9,007 nt of DNA from CAVWCW01 sp965365625 (GTDB taxonomy: Bacteria > Pseudomonadota > Gammaproteobacteria > Chromatiales > Chromatiaceae). The notes under the pieces are model-generated. The model ran no database searches. It was not told the origin of the DNA and worked only from the letters and a program-made list of their open reading frames with translations. The translations under genes and the position numbers were made by a program. Below, piece after piece: positions 5,053 to 9,007 of this stretch. The stretch covers positions 1 to 9,007 of the forward strand of contig CBDUCL010000118.1 of assembly GCA_965365625.1 (NCBI GenBank), written 5' to 3'. Position 1 is the stretch's first letter; every line of letters begins with the position of its first letter.

Positions 5053-7431
5053 ATGAAATTCAGTGAAGCCTGGCTGCGGGAATGGGTCGATCCCCAGGTC
5101 GGCAGCGCCGAGCTGGCCGAGCAACTAACGATGGCCGGCCTGGAAGTGGATTCGGTGGCCCCCGCCGCCCCGGAGTTCTTGGGCCTCGTGGTGGGCGAGG
5201 TTCTCAGCGTCGAGCCTCATCCGGACGCCGACAAGCTGCGGGTCTGCAAGGTGGCGGTGGGCCAGGACGAGCCGCTGGATATCGTTTGCGGGGCCCCCAA
5301 TGTCGCGGTCGGCATGCGCGCCCCAACCGCCCTGGTCGGGGCCCAGCTGCCCGGCGGTTTCAAGATCAAGAAGGCCAAGCTGCGCGGGGTGCCCTCGTTC
5401 GGCATGCTTTGCTCGGCCTCCGAGCTGGGACTGGCGGAGACCTCCGAGGGCTTGCTGCCGCTGCCGGCGGACGCCCCCGTGGGGGAGGACATTCGCACCT
5501 ATTTGAGCCTGGACGATCAACTGATCGACGTCGATCTCACCCCCGACCGCGGCGACTGCCTGAGCATCGCCGGGGTGGCGCGGGAGGTCGGCGTGATCAA
5601 CCGCCTGGCGGTGCAGGTACCCGCCATGGAGCCGGTGCCCGCAACCCTCGACGACCGCCATTCCGTGCGCCTCGATGCCGGCGCTGCCTGTCCCCGTTAC
5701 GCTTGCCGGGTGGTGCGCGGCATCGATCCGCTGGCCGAGACCCCGCTGTGGATGCGCGAACGCCTGCGCCGCGGTGGCATCCGCAGCCTGGGGCCGGTGG
5801 TGGACGTCACCAACTACGTGCTACTGGAACTGGGCCAACCGATGCACGGCTTCGACCTGGGAAAGCTCTCGGGGCCGATCCAGGTGCGCCTGGCGGAGAC
5901 GGGCGAGCGCTTGGAGCTGCTCGATGGCCAGGAGTTGGAGCTCACTCCGGGCAGCCTGCTGATCGCCGATGACAACGGCCCCCTGGCCCTGGCCGGCATC
6001 ATGGGCGGGGCCACGAGCGGGGTGACCGAGGCGACCCGGGACATCCTGCTCGAAAGCGCCTTCTTCTCCCCCATGGCGATCACTGGCAAGGCCCGCTCCT
6101 ACGGCCTGCACACCGACTCCTCCCACCGCTTCGAGCGCGGGGTGGACGCGCAACTGCAGGTCCGGGCCATGGAGCGGGCCACCGCCCTGCTGCTGGAGAT
6201 CGCCGGTGGCCAAGCCGGGCCGGTGGTGGAGGTCAGCTCTGCTACCGACCTGCCGCAGCCGCCCTGGGTCGGGCTGCGCCGGGAGCGGGTAGGGCGCCTG
6301 CTCGGGGTAGAGATCGAAGACGCCGAGATCGTCGACATCTTGCAGCGGCTGCAGATGCAGGTCGAGCCCGATGCCGAAGGCTGGCGCGTGCAGCCCCCGA
6401 GCTGCCGCTTCGACATCGCTATCGAGGCCGACTTGATCGAAGAGCTCGGGCGCATTTACGGCTATACCCGCATCCCGACAAACCAGGCGCCGTCGAGCAT
6501 GCTCATGCATGCCCCGCCGGAGGCCGCCTACGACCCTAATCGGGCGCGCCAGGCGCTGGTGGAGCGGGGTTACCAGGAGGCTATCACCTACAGCTTCGTC
6601 AGTCCCGAGTTGCAACAACTGGTGGACCCGGATCTGGAAGGCATCCGCTTGGCCAACCCGATCGCCACCGACATGTCGGTGATGCGCACCAGCCTCTGGC
6701 CCGGCCTGCTGCAGGCGGCCAAGTACAATCAGGCGCGCCAGCAGCCGCGGGTGCGCCTGTTCGAGGTCGGCCTGCGTTTCCGCCGCGCTACCGAGGGCCT
6801 GGAACAGGACAATATGCTGGCCGCCCTGGCCGCCGGCGAGGTGGCGCCCGAGCAGTGGGGGCAGGGCAGCCGGCCGGTGGACTTCTTCGATCTCAAGGGC
6901 GACCTGGAGGCGGTGCTGGCCCTGACCGGCCGCGGTGGCGACTTCGAGTTCGTGGCCGCTACCCACCCCGCCCTGCATCCGGGCCAAAGCGCTCGTATCG
7001 AGCTCGAGGGCCGCGCCATCGGCTGGATCGGTCTGCTGCACCCGGAGTTGGAGCGGCGCCTGGACCTGGCCGGCAACAGCTACCTGTTCGAGATCGACCT
7101 CGACCGCCTGGGCCTGGGCCGATTGCCGGCCTTCCAGTCCCTGTCCAAGTTTCCGGCGATTCGGCGCGACATTGCCCTGGTGGTTGACCGCGGGCTGAGC
7201 TATGCCCAAGTACGGCAACAGGTTTTGGCCGCGGCGCCGGAAATTCTGAAAGACATCCGGCTGTTTGACGTCTATACTGGGGGAAAAATAGAACCAGGGG
7301 TAAAAAGCCTCGCTTTAGGATTGATTTTGCAGGCAAGTTCGCACACTCTTACGGATCAGGAAGTGGATGAGGCCATGCAGCAGGTCATCACCACTCTGGA
7401 GCGAGAACTCGGGGCTCAATTGCGGGACTGA
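5053..7431 (+). CDS. pheT: Phenylalanyl-tRNA synthetase beta subunit
   Basis: PheT is the large subunit of the tetrameric Phe-tRNA synthetase; it binds tRNA and hydrolyses Tyr-tRNA-Phe. The 792 residues compare with 795 in E. coli. Domains in order are the N-terminal B1 part (1-38), an EMAP-like tRNA-binding OB fold (about 39-150, with VGEVLSVEPHPDADKLRVC), the B3/B4 editing domain (about 205-385, with VVDVTNYVLLELGQPMHGFD), the B5 domain (about 400-475), the catalytic-like core (about 480-680) and a C-terminal ferredoxin-fold anticodon-binding domain (about 697-790, starting FQSLSKFPAIRRDIALVVD). The Shine-Dalgarno is weak (GGGAA at 5041-5045). The last 180 bases are visibly more A/T-rich than the rest of the gene, which may reflect promoter sequence for ihfA. 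No truncation or frameshift is seen. Confidence 0.97.
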   Translation: MKFSEAWLREWVDPQVGSAELAEQLTMAGLEVDSVAPAAPEFLGLVVGEVLSVEPHPDADKLRVCKVAVGQDEPLDIVCGAPNVAVGMRAPTALVGAQLPGGFKIKKAKLRGVPSFGMLCSASELGLAETSEGLLPLPADAPVGEDIRTYLSLDDQLIDVDLTPDRGDCLSIAGVAREVGVINRLAVQVPAMEPVPATLDDRHSVRLDAGAACPRYACRVVRGIDPLAETPLWMRERLRRGGIRSLGPVVDVTNYVLLELGQPMHGFDLGKLSGPIQVRLAETGERLELLDGQELELTPGSLLIADDNGPLALAGIMGGATSGVTEATRDILLESAFFSPMAITGKARSYGLHTDSSHRFERGVDAQLQVRAMERATALLLEIAGGQAGPVVEVSSATDLPQPPWVGLRRERVGRLLGVEIEDAEIVDILQRLQMQVEPDAEGWRVQPPSCRFDIAIEADLIEELGRIYGYTRIPTNQAPSSMLMHAPPEAAYDPNRARQALVERGYQEAITYSFVSPELQQLVDPDLEGIRLANPIATDMSVMRTSLWPGLLQAAKYNQARQQPRVRLFEVGLRFRRATEGLEQDNMLAALAAGEVAPEQWGQGSRPVDFFDLKGDLEAVLALTGRGGDFEFVAATHPALHPGQSARIELEGRAIGWIGLLHPELERRLDLAGNSYLFEIDLDRLGLGRLPAFQSLSKFPAIRRDIALVVDRGLSYAQVRQQVLAAAPEILKDIRLFDVYTGGKIEPGVKSLALGLILQASSHTLTDQEVDEAMQQVITTLERELGAQLRD
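7250..7278 (+). promoter_or_regulatory. Possible internal promoter in pheT 3' end for ihfA
   Basis: AAGACA (7250-7255) and TATACT (7273-7278) are spaced by 17 bp, inside pheT and about 150 bases before ihfA. In E. coli ihfA has its own promoter within the end of pheT, so a promoter here is plausible. The -35 element matches only four of six positions, so this is tentative. Confidence 0.3.
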
Positions 7432-7436
7432 AAACC

Positions 7437-7736
7437 ATGGCGTTGACCAAAGCGGATATGGCCGAAAGGTTGTTCGAGGAGCTGGGGCTTAACAAGCGCG
7501 AGGCCAAGGAAATGGTCGACATGTTCTTCGAAGAGATTCGTAGGGCATTGGAGAACGGTGAGCAGGTAAAGCTCTCGGGTTTCGGCAACTTCGACCTGCG
7601 GGAGAAGAAGCAGCGGCCCGGTCGCAACCCCAAGACGGGCGAAGAGATACCGATATCCGCCCGCCGCGTAGTGACCTTCCGCCCCGGACAAAAACTAAAA
7701 TCAAGGGTAGAAGCCTATGTTGGAAGCGAGCAGTAA
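7437..7736 (+). CDS. ihfA: Integration host factor subunit alpha
   Basis: IHF alpha pairs with IHF beta (ihfB, not in this window) to bend DNA sharply at specific sites in recombination, replication and transcription. The 99 residues equal the E. coli length. The HU/IHF fold is recognisable: helical dimerisation part 1-45 (ALTKADMAERLFEELGLNKREAKE), the GFGNF turn (48-52), and the DNA-intercalating arm RPGRNPKTGE (60-69) with Pro65 at the conserved position. The ending matches IhfA rather than HU or IhfB, as does the position directly after pheT. It begins only 5 bases after the pheT stop, so it may be translationally coupled; GGGA at 7424-7427 could serve as ribosome-binding site. Its last 20 bases overlap the next gene. 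Confidence 0.97.
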   Translation: MALTKADMAERLFEELGLNKREAKEMVDMFFEEIRRALENGEQVKLSGFGNFDLREKKQRPGRNPKTGEEIPISARRVVTFRPGQKLKSRVEAYVGSEQ

Positions 7737-8076
7737 TACCAACGAATTACCGGCGATACCCGGCAAACGCTACTTCACCATCGGCGAAGTCAGCGAACTC
7801 TGCGCGGTCAAGCCCCATGTGCTGCGCTACTGGGAACAGGAATTCCCGCAGCTCAAACCGGTCAAGCGTCGCGGCAACCGCCGCTACTATCAGCGCCACG
7901 ACGTGCTCATGATCCGCCAGATCCGAAGCCTGCTCTACGACCAGGGCTTCACCATCGGCGGCGCCCGTCAGCGCTTGTCCGGTGACGGCGCCAAGGAAGA
8001 TCTCAATCAGAGCCAACAGATCATCAAGCAGTTGCGGGCCGAACTGGAAGAAGTTCTGCACATCCTGAAACGCTGA
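7717..8076 (+). CDS. MerR-family transcriptional regulator
   Basis: The 119-residue product has a MerR-type winged helix-turn-helix at about 18-88: YFTIGEVSELCAVKPHVLRYW forms the HTH, followed by the wing with RRGNRRYYQRHDV and the helix IRSLLYDQGFTIGGAR. A charged helix at 95-118 is likely the antiparallel dimerisation coiled coil. There is no effector domain and no cysteine in a metal-binding arrangement, so no ligand can be predicted. The ATG lies inside ihfA (20-base overlap, different frame) after an AGGGTAGAAG ribosome-binding stretch, pointing to coupled expression. A short MerR gene directly after ihfA is common in non-enteric gammaproteobacteria, but I know of no established function for it. 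The target genes are unknown. Confidence 0.9.
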   Translation: MLEASSNTNELPAIPGKRYFTIGEVSELCAVKPHVLRYWEQEFPQLKPVKRRGNRRYYQRHDVLMIRQIRSLLYDQGFTIGGARQRLSGDGAKEDLNQSQQIIKQLRAELEEVLHILKR

Positions 8077-8093
8077 TCCGCTCGGTTGCCGAT

Positions 8094-8122
8094 TTGACAA
8101 TCGCCCACGCAAACCCTAGCAT
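8094..8122 (+). promoter_or_regulatory. Promoter for tRNA-Pro
   Basis: A consensus TTGACA (8094-8099) and TAGCAT (8117-8122) are separated by 17 bp, predicting a transcription start near 8129, about ten bases before the tRNA. It begins just after the MerR stop codon, so the tRNA is probably its own transcription unit. Confidence 0.72.
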
Positions 8123-8139
8123 TCGCACTCCAGATTCGA

Positions 8140-8217
<78 letters not shown>

Positions 8218-8224
8218 TAAAAAC

Positions 8225-8256
8225 AAAGGGTTAGGCCTAACGGCCTAGCCCTTTTT
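8225..8256 (+). terminator. Intrinsic terminator of tRNA-Pro
   Basis: The stem pairs AGGGTTAGGCC (8227-8237) with GGCCTAGCCCT (8242-8252), one G-U pair, around a TAAC loop; two further A-T pairs extend it. The T run is 8252-8256. It starts about 10 bases after the tRNA 3' end. Confidence 0.85.
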
Positions 8257-8273
8257 CGTTTGCAAGGGCCGAA

Positions 8274-8355
8274 TAGGTTCCCAGATAGGTTCCAGGCGCC
8301 GAAATACCCCGATCGAGGTCGGGAACCAGAGGAATTAGGTTCCAGATAGGTTCCA
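8274..8355. repeat. Duplicated TAGGTTCC direct repeats in two pairs
   Basis: TAGGTTCC occurs four times: 8274-8281, 8286-8293, 8336-8343 and 8347-8354. The copies form two pairs spaced 12 and 11 bases start to start, about one helical turn, and the pairs are 61-62 bases apart. The longer unit is TAGGTTCC(C)AGATAGGTTCCA. An inverted GGGAACC (8321-8327) mirrors the GGTTCCC at 8276-8282. Placement 60-140 bases past a tRNA gene suggests protein-binding sites such as integrase arm sites or a relic of an integrated element; this is inference. No integrase gene is in the window. Confidence 0.7.
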
Positions 8356-8373
8356 TCTGCGGTATTGGGTCCG

Positions 8374-8391
8374 ACCCGTGCAAGAACGGGT
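8374..8391 (+). repeat. Short hairpin upstream of nuclease-fold gene
   Basis: ACCCGT (8374-8379) pairs with ACGGGT (8386-8391) around a 6-base loop with no T run. The rest of 8392-8472 shows no convincing promoter; a TTGCAA at 8415 has only a poor -10 partner. The role is unknown. Confidence 0.35.
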
Positions 8392-8472
8392 GCGCAGGGT
8401 GGATTACTCCGCGCTTGCAATCCGTTACTTTGGCCCTATCCGGCGGTCCCGATTCAGATCAAGGAACAGTCC

Positions 8473-8952
8473 ATGCGCCTCCTCGCCATCGTCCTGCTGC
8501 TCGCGCTTTCCATTGCCTCCCACGGAGCCCAACTCTCCGGCCGTGTGGTCACCGTCGCCGATGGAGACGAGATCAAGATCGTTGATGATTCCGGTCAGTG
8601 GCACTTGGTGCGCCTAGCCGGCATCGAGGCGCCCGTGAGATCGAACCCGTTCGGAAGGGAAGCCCAGATGGAGCTGGCGGGGTTGCTGTTTCCCGATCCG
8701 GTGCGGGTGGACTGGGAGATACAGGATCGGCACGGGTTCATTCTGGGCACGGTGCACGCCAAGGGTCGGAACGTTGGCTTGACCCTGCTTGAGGCGGGTT
8801 TGGCCTGGCATTTGCCGGAGGGGCCTGGACAAACGCAACAGCAGCGCCTGGAGTACGCAGAGGCAGAGAAAGCTGCCAGGGTTGCGAAGATTGGGTTATG
8901 GAGTGATCCTGAGCCGTTAGCGCCTGGGGATTGGCGCGATAGAAACCGGTGA
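8473..8952 (+). CDS. Exported staphylococcal-nuclease-fold protein, probably catalytically inactive
   Basis: From the ATG at 8473 (AAGGA at 8461-8465, seven bases upstream) the product is 159 residues. It opens with a signal peptide (MRLLAIVLLLALSIA, likely cut after A15 or A19), so a periplasmic or secreted location is expected. The SNase (thermonuclease) OB fold spans about 20-145: VVTVADGDEIKI (25-36), VRLAGIEAP (46-54), NPFGREA (58-64), a strand with DRHGFILG (85-92) and the terminal GLAW (109-112). Aligned by eye with S. aureus nuclease, D30/D32 and R47 match D19/D21 and R35. However, D40 becomes E52, the general base E43 becomes V55 and R87 becomes F89. Active relatives typically read GIDAPE and DRYGR here. 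The fold call is firm; loss of nuclease activity is inferred. An upstream extension of the frame to 8365 lacks the signal peptide at its start and is disfavoured. It is a monocistronic accessory gene after the tRNA. Confidence 0.82.
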   Translation: MRLLAIVLLLALSIASHGAQLSGRVVTVADGDEIKIVDDSGQWHLVRLAGIEAPVRSNPFGREAQMELAGLLFPDPVRVDWEIQDRHGFILGTVHAKGRNVGLTLLEAGLAWHLPEGPGQTQQQRLEYAEAEKAARVAKIGLWSDPEPLAPGDWRDRNR

Positions 8953-8961
8953 GTTAGACCA

Positions 8962-8970
8962 CCCCCCCCC
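8962..8970. repeat. Nine-base poly-C tract
   Basis: Nine consecutive C lie 10 bases after the nuclease-fold gene stop. Such a run is prone to slippage and to sequencing error. It is outside any coding region seen here. Confidence 0.7.
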
Positions 8971-8985
8971 TATTCCTACGGCTTC

Positions 8986-9007
8986 GTCAGATTTTTCCGA
9001 CTCTGAC
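8986..9007. repeat. Inverted repeat at the window end
   Basis: GTCAGA (8986-8991) and TCTGAC (9002-9007) form a 6-bp inverted repeat with a 10-base spacer containing TTTTT. It could be part of a bidirectional terminator or of an element continuing beyond the window; too little is visible to decide. Confidence 0.3.

Noticed and set aside
5821..7218. A 465-codon minus-strand frame opposite pheT
   Set aside because: Same codon-bias shadow effect as opposite thrS; no domain recognised and pheT is intact.
8274..8355. The TAGGTTCC repeats as a CRISPR array
   Set aside because: The repeat is only 8 bases, spacings alternate between about 11 and 50 bases, and no cas gene is present.
8365..8472. A longer N terminus for the nuclease-fold protein
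   Set aside because: It would bury the signal peptide inside the protein; the ATG at 8473 has AAGGA at good spacing.

Overview
This window carries the conserved gammaproteobacterial translation cluster thrS-infC-rpmI-rplT-pheS-pheT-ihfA, followed by a MerR-type regulator, a tRNA-Pro(GGG) gene and a short accessory stretch ending in a secreted nuclease-fold protein. The GC-rich codon use, the gene order and a MerR gene directly after ihfA suggest a high-GC gammaproteobacterium outside the enterics (Chromatiales, Pseudomonas or Xanthomonas-like). The genus cannot be read from this sequence.

Layout: 34-477 is a small pore-loop potassium-channel protein. 478-714 is non-coding and holds a strong sigma70-type promoter (TTGAAA-16-TATAAT) and a thrS leader with a terminator-like hairpin. 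715-7431 holds threonyl-tRNA synthetase, initiation factor 3, ribosomal proteins L35 and L20, and both phenylalanyl-tRNA synthetase subunits, all on the + strand. IHF alpha follows pheT after 5 bases, and the MerR gene overlaps the ihfA 3' end by 20 bases. 8140-8216 is a complete tRNA-Pro with its own promoter and terminator. 8257-8472 is non-coding and carries duplicated TAGGTTCC repeats. 8473-8952 encodes an exported staphylococcal-nuclease-fold protein whose catalytic Glu and Arg appear to be replaced. The last 55 bases hold a run of nine C.

The core genes supply translation initiation, the large ribosomal subunit and two aminoacyl-tRNA synthetases, plus the nucleoid protein IHF. Hairpins sit before thrS, before infC, before pheS and between pheS and pheT. 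Three of these resemble intrinsic terminators and could set the ratio of products along one long transcript. No wholly new multi-gene system is evident. The points most worth a second look are the thrS leader with its two alternative folds, the forced non-canonical infC start under a nested hairpin, the pheS terminator lacking a recognisable Phe leader peptide, the apparently inactive nuclease-fold protein, and the repeat array next to the tRNA gene.
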